DNA of 64,000 bases from Pisolithus tinctorius (taxonomy: Eukaryota > Basidiomycota > Agaricomycetes > Boletales > Pisolithaceae): NCBI GenBank assembly GCA_024663395.1, contig JANFAH010000005.1, forward strand, positions 2,666,001-2,730,000. Reading direction: 5' to 3'. The notes beneath the pieces were generated by a model that worked only from the letters and a program-made list of their open reading frames with translations, did no database searches and was not told the DNA's origin. How positions within the stretch are numbered: position 1 is the first letter of the stretch; each line of letters starts with the position of its first letter. This document shows positions 1 through 10,800 of this stretch, one piece after another. The position numbers and the translations under genes are program-made.

Positions 1-39
1 GGCAACGACTCGGACTCGGACTTTGAGTTTGACATGTAG
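1..39 (+). CDS. C-terminal tail of an upstream + strand gene (partial)
   Basis: Reading from base 1, the frame encodes a short acidic Asp/Ser/Phe-rich tail ending in TAG at 37-39. Ser-Asp repeats followed by a final Phe/Asp/Met stretch are typical of acidic C-termini of nuclear or cytosolic fungal proteins. Only 12 codons are visible, so no function can be assigned. It would converge with the - strand gene that ends at 234. A chance open frame cannot be excluded. Confidence 0.4.
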   Translation, partial: GNDSDSDFEFDM

Positions 40-233
40 CACCAAGGTAGCTGTACCGATAATTTAGCTGACATGGTTCAAGATGTATTCTACCCACAAA
101 GAAACTTTCAAAACAAAAGCGCAGGTGAAGAGCTACATTGCAGAATACGTTTACATATAAAATACCCGATATTCACAAGATATTCGACCAGAATACGAAT
201 ACCTGTTCGACGTGCAGTTGACGCCATTGCCAA

Positions 234-1102
234 TCAAGCTTGAGCAACAGTAACCGGATTACCTGTGGTTTCTGCTGCAGGCAGCCCCAGTTCAGCAGCG
301 GCTTTTGCACCTTCTGCCTTTGCCTCGGTACTTGTTTGCTCTTCTTGCGCTCCTTCGTCATCTCCACCGCCTTCCTTAATCCCCTCCCCTTCCTCCGCAT
401 TTTCTTTAGTCCCTTCCCCCTCTTCCTTCGCCTCTTCTCCCTCTTCTGCGCTTTCCTTGACGTCCTTGCTGCCAATGACAGTGGCGTTGACCCTAATTGA
501 CGGATTAGCGACGGAGGTTCTTGACTCACAGCACCATAGGACCCCTTACGTCAACATAATATGGACAGTATCCTCCTCAGCTTCTCCCCCTTCACCTGGG
601 GCTTTCAATGGAATTGCGATCCGCTTACTTCCCTTCCACCCGAAACTGCCCGTTGAGAATGAGCTCGCTGTTAAAGTGGTTGTAGTTAAGATGGATGCTT
701 GTTCTTCACCCTCCCCCACTGCCACAGTTTCACCTTCCCCTGGGAACGGATTAAAACTTAGTGCCAGGTGAATGGGCGCGGCACGAGACTTGAAAGCGGA
801 AGCAGTAAGCCCGGTCTATGTATGGTGGCAAGACATACAACATTCGAGGTCGTAGTACCAAAAACCAATGAGCGGACATGTTTAGCAGAAAAGGACAGAT
901 GGCAACCCTCACTTTGAGACGTGCTGCACCTTTAGCTCCACCTTTTCCCGATGCTCTGCCCCCCTCTGTCTTTTGCACTTTCGAGCTCCGCGTTTCGCGT
1001 TTCTCGGTGGCAGGAGCGTCGTCTGTTCGAGATCGCTTTCGTCCTGTCAGGTTATATGTCAGTAACTCAAGTTCCTAGAGTCACTGTGTACGCACCGGCC
1101 AT
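234..1102 (-). CDS. Conserved fungal protein of unknown function, four exons
   Basis: Spliced model on the - strand: exon 1 at 1102-1096 (ATG GCC G), exon 2 at 1043-913, exon 3 at 815-550, exon 4 at 492-234 (TGA). The introns have GT..AG ends and phases that join cleanly. Exon 2 encodes a basic, Lys/Arg-rich, probably nuclear-targeting N-terminus. Exon 3 encodes a compact domain with the pattern FSTGSFGWKGSKR followed by a beta-rich stretch. Exon 4 continues this with VNATVIGSK and then a long Glu/Lys/Ala-rich acidic tail of low complexity. From memory the WKGSKR/NATV(I/L)GSK core recurs in ascomycete and basidiomycete hypothetical proteins; its function is not known to me. Long open frames on the + strand here are shadows of the Glu-rich tail. 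The 7-base first exon is the least certain part. Confidence 0.7.
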
Positions 1103-1584
1103 AGGTTCAGACACAAATCTATCTGCGCGTATGATAGTGGCAAGAAGCAAAATTCAATGGACTAAGATTCCCCGTGTAACTTCGTTACTAGCGCTGGGAA
1201 TTTCTATTGTCACTGGGCCGGTGGAATGGTTCTGCCCCTGTCTCGTTGCTTTGACGTCACAGGTGCCACGTTTGTTCGATTACTCATAAGCTATTCCCAC
1301 CGACTACATACCACTTGACTACACAATTACATAGCACATTCTACAGACCTATCATCTACGCGACCATCAGTAAAAAGATTTGAGGAAAATGCAGACGAAG
1401 ACTCGCCGTTTAGCAGAGCATCGCTTGTATGGCTGCATCCCTCATCGCAAGATATTCCAACTCGGCGTTGCATCTGATCAACACCTCCGACCCCATATCT
1501 GCCGCTTTCTCCCCACTTTCCCTCCGCCCCGCCCTGCGTGCTACTAGAAGAGGACGGGGCTCCGAATTGGAGCCGACGAAATCG
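1103..1584. other. Intergenic, between the unknown protein and the end of eRF1
   Basis: This stretch lies upstream of the - strand gene starting at 1102 and downstream of the eRF1 stop. I see no convincing coding frame, RNA gene or repeat. It should hold the promoter of the 234-1102 gene and the eRF1 3' end. Confidence 0.5.
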
Positions 1585-3195
1585 TCAAATAGCCTCGTCA
1601 TCAGAGAGGAACTCGTCCTCATCGTCATCGACAGAGGCCAAGTTCGCCATGTCGACCTTGTACCTCAAGAGACCCCCGATCCCACCGAAGCCCTTTACGA
1701 ACTGCGCGCCCTCTTGCGACCGGTTCGTAACAAATTCAAGTGTAGCACCGAATTCTTTGTATTTCTCGGTGAACCATTCAAGGAGCGATATCGGTTCACT
1801 GGCTTTTTCCATTTCCAACCCTGTGGATTTGTCTAGGAATCTCTCGCGTTCTTTCTCTTGTTCTTTCGTCAGGTAGATTATGATCTCCTCTGCATGCGGT
1901 CAGATGGGGCAGAGAGCAAATGGGAAGCAGGTAAATACCTCCTGCAGCATTGCGAAGGACATAGCGGGTTATATCCAAGCTCTCCCATACGACCAGTGTC
2001 TCAACGGCACCAAGCTCAAGACACTTGAGCGTATCGTCTACTCCGAAACAGTACCTGCCCGTGTCTTGACTAATTTCATCGAAGTATCTTTGGATAAGCT
2101 TCTTTTCTTGCACAAACTTAACATTCGAGAGTGACTCTGCAGCCAGTTCGATAGCCTTGACGGTGATGTTTAGCTCTCACCCACGGCACCAGTAAAGGAA
2201 CGTACCTGATTGAAGCCGTTCTCACCTCCGTAGCTCACGTCCACCACCTTGATTATCTTGGAGCCCAATCTCGGATCAAACATGTCACTCTGACTCAGTT
2301 CAGTCTTGAAATCTGCACTTCCAGCGAGAACCAATCCAGACACGTTTACTTTGTCGTTCGTGATGAAGTGTTGCACAGCAAGCTCTGCGACCTTGCGGAC
2401 GTAGTTGTGCCGTTTTTCGTCGCGGAGACGAGAGAAACGAAGCGCGGACTGACCACCACGACCATGTTTCTTGGGCAGGTCAACGGTAAATTTATGGATC
2501 ACGTCACGCGTGTTGCCAGCCAGCGTCCCGAAGAGAGTGCCGTTACCGTCCATGACGATGAATCCGAAACGTTGGTCAGACTCGAGGAGCTCCGAGAGTG
2601 CCTCTGTGTGGAACTTGTTGTCACACAAGTAAAGAGATCTGTATCGATCCAGGCAAGAGTCCATGATCTGATCCCAGTTTAGGTAATCAGACAGCGTACG
2701 CACGTATTAATGGGTTTGTGAGGTTCGAAATCAAAGGATACTTTCTTTTCCTTGCCTTCATCGGTGAGGATCGTCCCAACGAAGAGGACAAGCCCATTTG
2801 GTGGGACGCGAGTGTACAGTTTTAGACGCTGTTGCGTACTCGTGATGGCAGATAGCACGGAAAGTCTGTTCACACGAGACTTGATATTAGACGCAGTACC
2901 ATACTCCTGCGTCAACATCGAAACCGCGCGAGAGATCTGGTCCTGCAGGATTCAGATCAGTAAGTCTGTATCAATCATGTGCGGGGGGACGGATCGAACG
3001 GTCGGGCACCTTTACTCACCTTGGGGGGGATGATTAAGCTGATCATTGATGTTCCAGCGCTGATGGGTGCCATGAGTGAACCTGTACAGCGAAAAAAAGG
3101 AGAAAAGTATACCCTCTTGCTGAATCCAAGCTCTTGATGAGCTTTTTGACTTTCCACATCTGAATATTCTGCTCTGCGAGGTCTTGTTGACTCAT
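1585..3195 (-). CDS. SUP45: Eukaryotic peptide chain release factor subunit 1 (eRF1)
   Basis: eRF1 recognises all three stop codons in the ribosomal A site and triggers peptidyl-tRNA hydrolysis together with the GTPase eRF3. Spliced model: exons 3195-3113, 3059-3020, 2942-2704, 2638-2206, 2155-1939 and 1889-1585, all with GT..AG introns of about 50-75 bp. The N domain carries the stop-codon-reading motif TASNIKS (exon 3). The M domain carries the catalytic GGQ motif in KKHGRGGQS (exon 4). The C domain ends with [16 protein letters not shown] and KGFGGIGG, followed by the usual acidic tail. The start is the ATG at 3195, giving a normal [13 protein letters not shown] beginning. Every hallmark is present and no break is seen, so the gene looks functional. 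It is divergent from POP7, with 258 bp between the two starts. Confidence 0.95.
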
Positions 3196-3453
3196 GACGG
3201 ATCGTCCAAAGGGGAAAAATGCCCTTCACAGTCTCACAAATCTTGCTGCTTGGTTTGGCGTTTGGTGTTCTGTAGATGAGAGTTGGAAGGTTGAAAAAAA
3301 AGCAGCCCTCACCTTGCCGATCTCGATCTTATGCGAGCTGGCAAATGCAAGCACCGCTGTGGGGAGTGCTTTAGGGTGGGCTTACTAACCACGTGACAAT
3401 CGCCACCTTATGAGTTTACGCTCGCGCCGACAAGATTTGCTGTGGGACGTGTC
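3196..3453. promoter_or_regulatory. Shared divergent promoter region, eRF1 / POP7
   Basis: The 258 bp between the eRF1 start (- strand) and the POP7 start (+ strand) must contain both promoters. No clear TATA box is visible. The link is positional only. Confidence 0.45.
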
Positions 3454-4404
3454 ATGAACAAGCGGAAACAGGACACAGAGTCCAGCGACGACTCAAATCG
3501 TGTAAAACGAGTCAAGGATAACTTGGGAGTAGCAAAACCGGTCCCAATGACGCGTCCTACATCGTCTGCCGCGGCGGGTAGTCAGAGTGCTCAGACAAAG
3601 GCTACCGCCAAGAGGCAGGGGAAAGAGATGCGGAAGGCTATCCCCAACGCTCCAAAAACCAACGCGCCTTCGCCCTCCAGCGCATCTGATATGGGTCCAT
3701 CCGTTCCGGTGCCCACTCCACTCGCCCCAGCCCCAGCCCCAGCCCCAGCACCCCCACGTAAACGTCCGCGTATCCTCAAACTGGCACCGCCCCGTCCTTA
3801 TCCAACGGTACCCATTGGACGTTCTGCGACTGGGCCACGCTCGACATCCACTCGTCCTTCACCTGATGAACCACTATGCCTATGCATCACGCGCAAAACC
3901 GCGCTTGCTGCTTATATCCGGCGATGCGAGTCTGCTTTTTTGCAGGACGGTGCACGTGAAATCCATCTGTCTGCGATGGGTGCTGCTATACCGCATCTCG
4001 CGGTTCTCGTCGGGAGCTTGACTACGCAAGGAGTCTTGCCGTTTGCCCAGGATGACCTCGAGGTGGAAGTGTATACGGGTTCCGTGGAGGTGGTGGATGA
4101 GATACTGAGTGACAGTGAGAGCGAGAGTGGCGAGAAAGTTGAGGATACGGATACGCCAAAGGAAGAGTTCAGAAAGAGAACCAAGTCGACCATGAATGTG
4201 ATCATACGCCATAAAGATGGGAACACTAACCCTGCAGAAGCAGAGGGCGTCCGCGCCCCCGCCAATCAGGGAAAACGGAAACGAAGAAGGAGAGGGAGAG
4301 GTAAAGGGAAGGTATCAGCGGAGGAGGGACAGCAAAGCGGCGTGAATGCCCCGCGGCGAATCGTGATTCAGGAACCGGAACAAGAGGATTCGGATGGGTC
4401 GTGA
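3454..4404 (+). CDS. POP7: RNase P/MRP subunit POP7/Rpp20-like (Alba fold)
   Basis: Pop7/Rpp20 pairs with Pop6/Rpp25 to bind RNase P and RNase MRP RNA, for pre-tRNA 5' processing and pre-rRNA cleavage in the nucleus. The first ATG in frame is at 3454; the four codons before it start with GTG. Residues about 1-140 are disordered, with Lys/Arg patches, an Ala-Pro repeat and a basic KRPR motif. Residues about 140-225 form the Alba-type domain: LCLCITRKTALAAYIRRCES, then REIHLSAMGAAI, and after it a beta-strand pair with VEVYTGSVEVVDEI. The C-terminus alternates acidic Ser/Glu blocks with a strongly basic KRKRRRRGRGKGK stretch and ends acidic. At 316 residues it is longer than yeast Pop7 because of both tails, as is common in basidiomycetes. 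There is no intron and no break. Confidence 0.8.
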   Translation: MNKRKQDTESSDDSNRVKRVKDNLGVAKPVPMTRPTSSAAAGSQSAQTKATAKRQGKEMRKAIPNAPKTNAPSPSSASDMGPSVPVPTPLAPAPAPAPAPPRKRPRILKLAPPRPYPTVPIGRSATGPRSTSTRPSPDEPLCLCITRKTALAAYIRRCESAFLQDGAREIHLSAMGAAIPHLAVLVGSLTTQGVLPFAQDDLEVEVYTGSVEVVDEILSDSESESGEKVEDTDTPKEEFRKRTKSTMNVIIRHKDGNTNPAEAEGVRAPANQGKRKRRRRGRGKGKVSAEEGQQSGVNAPRRIVIQEPEQEDSDGS

Positions 4405-5332
4405 TCGATGATCTGTAGCTGGTTGATGGAAGAGTCAAACTGCAGGCTACTGGAGTCCATCGCACATCGTCTCCGCCATTTTTACGCTTCTACCGTCAAT
4501 TTATGTACGATTCAAGACGAGAGCGGGGGCGTGGAACGCTCAGGTTCGGCTTCCCACGAGACAAGGCCTTCAGGCGGTTTCAATCCCCAAGGAGCCAGGC
4601 CATCTGCGATACCCACCTCAACCTTGCACGGTAATCACTCTACATAGGGGTCCGTAGGTACCATCTGCATGCAACCACTACGATACCTCCTGTTCACTGC
4701 CGGATTTCTTGACTCTTCAGGGAACCGTTGAAGTTCTGGACGGTCAGTCGTAATTCGCTATCTGATAGCTATATGCCATAGCTTTTACTACCATACAGTC
4801 ACGGACAGGCACAAACCTATAGTAATGGGATGTTTCAGTAATACGCTGAAGCCTGACCAGGAGCCGCGGTGCAGAGTATCAGAGGAATCCTTGATCAGCG
4901 GAGTCGGTCTTCATAAGCATGCGGAATGGAAATGCGCCAACGCATACTGCGTACCTCGATGTTACAGGGCTTGCTGAAGTATTTGAGGTTCTAGTTTCTA
5001 TATCCGCGGATACCGACGCATCACGTTCGTATGACGGCGTCCTGCCTAATATTAAGCTGAGGCCTAAGAGCATTGAAACTTCAAAGGTTCTGTCACCCTC
5101 GGTTCCCCAAGGCGAGCACTAAATTATTGTTGCAAGTAGTAATAACGGCAAAAATGCAACGATACATGTTAATGAAGGTGGTACGTTGAGGACAATTAAG
5201 TGTCACTGCCCAATGCAATCGAATGAGCGACACAAAAGTCGGGGATGCTAGGAAAATATAGAGGGAAGTGATCCTATCTTGCGAAACGGAGAGATTCTGC
5301 AGCTTCAGACGTTGGTGCAGGCTGGCCTTGAT
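4405..5332. other. Intergenic region, nothing recognised
   Basis: About 930 bp between POP7 and the convergent unknown gene on the - strand. Short open frames exist but none shows domain-like composition or intron structure. No tRNA, repeat or transposon end was recognised. Confidence 0.5.
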
Positions 5333-6640
5333 TTAATAAGACTCGGGTGTAGACAAAACGTTGTCGTCGTCGTCGTCGGGGATCCAGTCCCAAGCGATGT
5401 CCTGCCAGTTGAGACTGTTGTCGACGACCCCATCCGCGATATCCCGTTGGAGTCTCGCCAAGGACTCGAGTTTATTCGATCTTGCTTCCGCTCGATCGAT
5501 GCACCCAATTAAATGCTCGTCAAATTTGATGTACGAGAACTTCACGAACGGGAACTGCATCCATGGTTTAGATGCCCTGGGCAGTTTTGGACACAGGTCG
5601 CAATAAATCCTGTTCATATCCTCTTCCGAAATCGTATGGAAGCTCTCTGGGGTCATCGTCACGTTGTCTATGTGGCGCATCACATACATGCCAAGATACT
5701 CCACTAGAATTTCGTCGAAGTCCGGGAGCGGACTGGGCAGCTGGCGGAATAAGTTAACTGCAAAATCCGAAGTGACCATCGATCGAGCACTATAAATTGC
5801 CCAGCCATAGCGTTGACGACCTGTTGCAACGTCCCGAGGCTGGCCTGTAGTCGGTTCACGGAAGAGTGGCCTGTAACGCTTGTCCACACCGCGCTCGAGA
5901 ACGGTTTTCCAGACGGTCATTTCGCTTGGAACGACAAACGCCCAGCTATCTTCACCTTGCACGATACGACTAGGGCCAACATAGTCCAATGGAGAGAGAA
6001 TGTTAACTGGGATCGGCGGTGGGAAGATGGCACTTCCGATGTAGTTCATTTGTTGTAGAACGTCCAGAACGACTCGGATAGGGTACATATAGGACAGAGG
6101 CGACCCGATTGCGCGAAGAGGGCTGCGGATTGGTCTGAAGTTGTAGTACATGCGTGAAAGTTCGTCCATCGTCTGGAATCCGGTGGCCTGGGGGTCGAAA
6201 TCGCTGGAGTCGTCGTCGAACTCCATTCGAAAGGGACCGTTATCACGTCTACGACGAAGAACGATCTCCTTTATGACGTCGTGGCCTGGTGGTTTACTGA
6301 AATTGAGGCTGCGAACTTGAGCTTCAAGGAGAGGCAGTGGCTCCGCAAAGCTTCCGTAGAATAATTCACTTGAACCATCAGATGACCGCTTAGATGACCA
6401 TTCAAAGGCTGCCGTGCCCGCAGACCTGATGTAAGAAACCGAATCCTGGGTTGGAATTGCCCCATCATCGACATCCGCGTCAGACCCTGGGTCGAGGAAC
6501 TGTACGTCTATGGGAGAATAGGCAGGAGTAGAGGCACCGCTGGAAGGGTCCGATGCTGGGTAGCTGACCCCGATTTCATGACCGCCTGACTCGTCGGGGT
6601 CAGGTGACGAAGACATTTCGCACGGGTCCTCGGCAAACAT
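5333..6640 (-). CDS. Unrecognised acidic protein, intact member of a local three-copy family
   Basis: The product is about 435 residues if translation starts at the ATG at 6640 (next Met at 6616). The open frame continues upstream to 6790, but a GTATGT..AACAG intron at about 6743-6645 makes that part likely UTR or an upstream exon junction. The N-terminal third is acidic and Ser/Pro/Asp-rich. The middle holds a KPPGHDVIKEIVLRRRRD stretch, then YVGPSRIVQGEDSWA. The C-terminal third has LVEYLGMYVMRHID and FVKFSYIKFDEHLIG, ending in an acidic DDDDDN tail. I see no signal peptide, membrane segment or catalytic motif and do not recognise the family. Two broken relatives lie on the same strand at 12906-14212 and 26387-27670. 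Conservation of the C-terminal half among the three suggests a real folded domain. Confidence 0.7.
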   Translation of the reverse strand: MFAEDPCEMSSSPDPDESGGHEIGVSYPASDPSSGASTPAYSPIDVQFLDPGSDADVDDGAIPTQDSVSYIRSAGTAAFEWSSKRSSDGSSELFYGSFAEPLPLLEAQVRSLNFSKPPGHDVIKEIVLRRRRDNGPFRMEFDDDSSDFDPQATGFQTMDELSRMYYNFRPIRSPLRAIGSPLSYMYPIRVVLDVLQQMNYIGSAIFPPPIPVNILSPLDYVGPSRIVQGEDSWAFVVPSEMTVWKTVLERGVDKRYRPLFREPTTGQPRDVATGRQRYGWAIYSARSMVTSDFAVNLFRQLPSPLPDFDEILVEYLGMYVMRHIDNVTMTPESFHTISEEDMNRIYCDLCPKLPRASKPWMQFPFVKFSYIKFDEHLIGCIDRAEARSNKLESLARLQRDIADGVVDNSLNWQDIAWDWIPDDDDDNVLSTPESY

Positions 6641-6970
6641 CTTCCTGTTTTCAAAAAGAATAGGATCGAAAATGACCGAATTATCAAAGGCGGGAGTGGG
6701 CGGGACGAGAGTTCGAGAGACGGTAATGATGACGGGGTAAAACATACCAGCTTGGCCCGAGACAACTCCTTGGGCGTCAGCCACCCTCACTGCATACCTG
6801 CCGTATCCAAGTGGGGCACCTAAACTTTAGCACCGAAGTAGCAGCTATTACTGAATTGCGCGTATGTACAGACCAGAGCAATATGACGGTCTGCATCATG
6901 AGTGTTTGTACGACGTGCTATCGGATCCGCGCATCTACGGCGGCGGTCGACACAACAGCACATGACCTTG
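6641..6970. other. Upstream region of the unknown gene, up to the retrotransposon
   Basis: It contains the probable 5' UTR intron and promoter of the - strand gene. The last five bases, CCTTG at 6966-6970, are the left target-site duplication of the gypsy element that follows. Confidence 0.5.
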
Positions 6971-7291
6971 TGTAAGCGTACGCTTACCACTCACGCACCA
7001 CTCACGCTCACACATCACTCACGCTAACACGTCATGACATCACATCTCCTATCGCGCCCTCGTCTGGGCATGCGGATCCCCCCTGTGTTGCGTTGTTTGT
7101 ACACCCTGGGGTATATATACTGATGCTGCCTGCGTGTACGAGAGATATCTCTCTTTTCTCTCTTTTTCTCTCTCTCTCTCTGCGATTGCCCTGTATCAGC
7201 GTATACGCTAAATTGTTTAATCCACATGCCTGTCCACGTTCTGTTGCGGTTGTGATCGTTGAGTGTGCTCACCCCTCCGTGGTGAGTTCCA
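6971..7291 (+). repeat. Element 1, 5' LTR
   Basis: A 321-bp LTR starting TGTAAGCG and ending GAGTTCCA. It has a TATA box (TATATATA, about 7112-7119) and a long CT-rich run at about 7150-7183. A consensus splice donor (GGTGAGTT) sits ten bases before the LTR end; a TTTGCAG acceptor lies just before the gag ATG at 7356, so the leader could be spliced. Confidence 0.93.
7112..7119 (+). promoter_or_regulatory. TATA box of the element 1 LTR
   Basis: TATATATA lies inside GGGGTATATATACTG in the 5' LTR and is repeated in the 3' LTR. The pyrimidine-rich tract about 30-65 bp downstream is a common start-site context in fungal LTRs. Confidence 0.55.
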
Positions 7292-7355
7292 CTTTTTTTG
7301 AACGTGGGTTAGTAACAACGGTAGTCGCCTGACCGATCTCTCCTTTGCAGAGTTT

Positions 7356-7805
7356 ATGGAGGAGGTCCGTACGTATTGGCTTCCTAGTGACTGGGCAGAA
7401 GCCATCCAGCAGAAAATGTTGTCATCGATGCAGGGTAACAAGGCTTTCCATTTGTGGGCCATCGAGGTGGAAAGCTTGAATGTACTACTGCGAGGAAGCG
7501 AGTTCCACCTTACCGAGGATCACCTCCGTTTTCACTTAGAATCCCACATGCATCCAGACCTCACCGCAGAGTACCATTTGACGGGTACTCGTCGTGAGAA
7601 ACGGTTCCGCGCCTGGCTTGATCTGGTTCGCCTCCTTGACGAGAAACGTGTCCATGACGCAGCCAAACTTGATGCGGCCCTTCGCAAGAAGCCTTTCCAG
7701 CCTAGTCGTGCAGCCAATGCTACTACGTCGAACTCGAAGGCATCTGACGGCCGTGCGTGCACCTGACCTCCTGCTCTCACCGTTGAGGAGCGCCAGCTTC
7801 TCTGA
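7356..7805 (+). pseudogene. Element 1 gag, interrupted by two in-frame TGA codons
   Basis: The frame starting at ATG 7356 shows the gag features seen in chromoviruses (LPSDWAEAIQQKML, KAFHLWAIEVESLN, RFRAWLDLVRLLDE). It is stopped by TGA at 7764 and again at 7803; both stops lie in the same frame as the downstream protease-pol frame. Both could derive from CGA by one C-to-T change. The zinc knuckle CFKCRRLFQNHTTHNC (CX2CX6HX4C) lies just after the second stop and is continuous with pol. Compared with relatives, about 100 N-terminal residues appear to be missing. Confidence 0.8.
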
Positions 7806-10800
7806 GACAATTCGGGTTGTTTCAAGTGTCGTCGTCTCTTCCAGAATCATACCACGCATAACTGCCCAAATGAATTCCCAGACGCAAAGAATTACAAAAC
7901 CTTGACTGCTGCCGACGTTGAAGCTGCTCGTAAGAAACGTGCCAAGCCCGTCAACGCGGTTGTCGAAGATGAGCCGGCTTCGAAGCGCTCCCGTATCACT
8001 GAGGAGGAAGATACGGATGCCATCGCGGTTGTGATGCCCTCCGCCGCCCTTGGGGATGGGACAGACTCAGGTGAAGAGTACGTCGCCCCCGTTTCCATTC
8101 CCCATCTTCGATGGTCTTGTCTTATTGAGGGACCCAACTTAACCTTCCCCCTCCCCGTAAAAGCGCTTGTTGACAGTGGCTCTCATTTAGTTCTGATTGA
8201 TGAGACCCTTGTTGCGAAGCTGGGTCTTCGACGCCGCCGGTTGCATAAGTCACTTGATGTCTCGGTCGCGCTCTCGTTGGGTGACCGAGAGGTTATGTCG
8301 TTAGAAAGTTATGTTGTCTTGTCTTGCCTTTCCCCTGATATGTGCTTTCGTTCGCGCTCCGTTCGTGCCATTATCGCGCGGGGCCTGTGTACTCCACTTC
8401 TGTTAGGACTCCCGTTCCTTTCTCATAATCAGCTCATTGTCGATCACGCCCTCCGGACATGTGTTAATAAAGATAGTGGTTATGACTTAATGAATCCTCC
8501 GGCTCCCATTAGTTCCCCACCTCAGACAGTAACTCCTTCTATTCGGACTGTAAAGAAACTTAAAAAGGCGGTTCTTACGGAACTACAGGATGTTTTACCG
8601 ACATATCGGGAGATTGTGGAGGCAGCGTCCACTCCGGTTTCAGGGGTGGATGTTATCGGCGCGGTACAACACCGCATTGAGGTCCTTGCGGCCATTGAAG
8701 AATTGTCAAGGCGTGACGCACTCTTGAAGACGGAGTTCGCAGACCGTTTTCCGGTTGACATCCCACCCACAGATGCGCTTCCTGACGACGTCCTTTTCCG
8801 TGTACAGCCCAAAGATGCCAATAAGGTCATCCAACTTCGGTCGTATGACTGCCCTAAGAAGTACCGCGAGGCGTGGAAAACGTTGCTTCAACAACATCTC
8901 GATGCAGGACGCCTGCGCCCTTCCAACAGTACACACTCTTCCCCCGCATTCATCATTCCGAAGGCCGACCCCACTGCACTACCATGCTGGGTAAATGACT
9001 TCCGCCAACTCAACTTAAACACGGTGCCCGATAATCATCCGTTGCCTCGTATAGATGAGATCCTTCGTGACTGTGCTAAGGGCAAGTACTTCGCAAAGCT
9101 GGATATGACTAATGCGTTTTTCCAGACCAAGGTCCATCCTGACGACATTAAGTGGTTGGCGGTACATACACCATGGGGCTTGTATGAGTGGACAGTCATG
9201 CCCATGGGGGTAAGAAATGCCCCTGCGGTTCACCAGCGTCGAATGTCTGCCGCTCTTCGACATCTGATCGGTCGGATTTGCCACGTCTATCTTGATGATA
9301 TTATTATCTGGTCACAGACACTTGAAGAGCACGAACGCAACGTTCGTGCGGTCCTTCAAGCCCTTCGTGACGCTAAGTTGTTCTGCTCCCTTAAAAAGAC
9401 TCAACTCTTCTGTACTGAAGTACTTTTCCTTGGTCACCGCATCTCCGCCCATGGGATTGAGCCCGACTCCTCCAAGATTGCGAGGATTCTCGACTGGCCA
9501 GTCCCACGCTCGGTCACGGACATGCGTGCCTTCCTTGGCCTCGTTCGCTATGTTGCTGATCACCTCCCCAATCTTGCAGACCATACACGCATCTTGAATG
9601 CGTTGACGACCAAAGCTGCGGAACTCAAGTTCCCTGCCTGGACGGAGGATCACCAGCGGGCCTTCCAGGCCATCAAGGATCTTGTGGTCAGCCCGCATTG
9701 CCTGACGACTATCGATCACGATAACCCAGGAGACAACCACATCTTCCTTACTTGCGACGCCTCTGACTTCCGCACTGGGGCCATTCTTTCTTGGGGGCCC
9801 ACTTGGGAGACCGCCCGGCCAGTGGCCTTTGATTCCACTCCCCTTCGCGGCGCAGAACTTAATTACCCTGTGCATGAAAAGGAACTTCTTGCCATCATAC
9901 GCGCGCTGAAGAAATGGCGGGTGGAGTTGCTCGGTGCCCCAGTGTTGGTATATACCGACCACCATACGCTGCAGAGTTTTGCCATGCAACGCGACCTTTC
10001 CAGACGCCAAGCCCGCTGGCAAGAGTACATGTCACAGTTCGACCTTACCATTCGGTATATTCAAGGAGAGCGCAATGTTGGTGCCGATGCCCTGTCTCGT
10101 CGCTCAGACGACGTGCCTCCTGTGGCTGCCGTGTCAACAGTTGAGGTCGACAAGTCGCTCACTGTGGAGATATTAAAAGGGTACACAGAGGACCCGTTCT
10201 GCAGACGACTCTTCTCCTTGCTCGACTCACTCCCTGGCTTACAGGAACGCGATGGTCTGCTGTACCTTGCAGGCCGTCTGGTGGTTCCTCGTGTTCACTC
10301 GCTTCGCGAGCACTTCTTCCACCTCACTCACGACGCCTTGGGTCACTTTGGCACTGACAAGACATATGCGGCACTTCGCAACTCATTCTACTGGCCCAAT
10401 ATGCGCCGTGACCTGGCGTCTGCATATATTCCTGCCTGCACCCAGTGCATGCGTAACAAGTCTCCAACTACAGCCCCGGCTGGCCCCCTACATCCCTTAC
10501 CAGTCCCTGACGCTCGTGGGGACTCCGTGGCCATTGATTTTATTGGCCCCCTCCCAGAGGACCACGGGTTCAATATGATCGTGACCATGACTGACCGCCT
10601 CGGTGCTGACATGCGTCTAGTGCCCTGTCGCAGTTCTATTACCACTTCAGAGTTTGCGGCGCTCTTTTTCGATCATTGGTATTGCGAGAACGGCCTCCCC
10701 TTGGAGATTGTGTCGGATCGCGATAAGCTTTTTGTCTCTCGTTTTTGGAAGTCCCTTCACAAGTTGACAGGTGTTAAGCTCAAAATGTCCTCATCCTACC

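Noticed and set aside
173..771. Open frames of 118 and 168 codons opposite or beside the acidic tail of the 234-1102 gene
   Set aside because: They are shadows of the Glu/Lys/Ala-rich coding tail; the spliced - strand model explains the region better.
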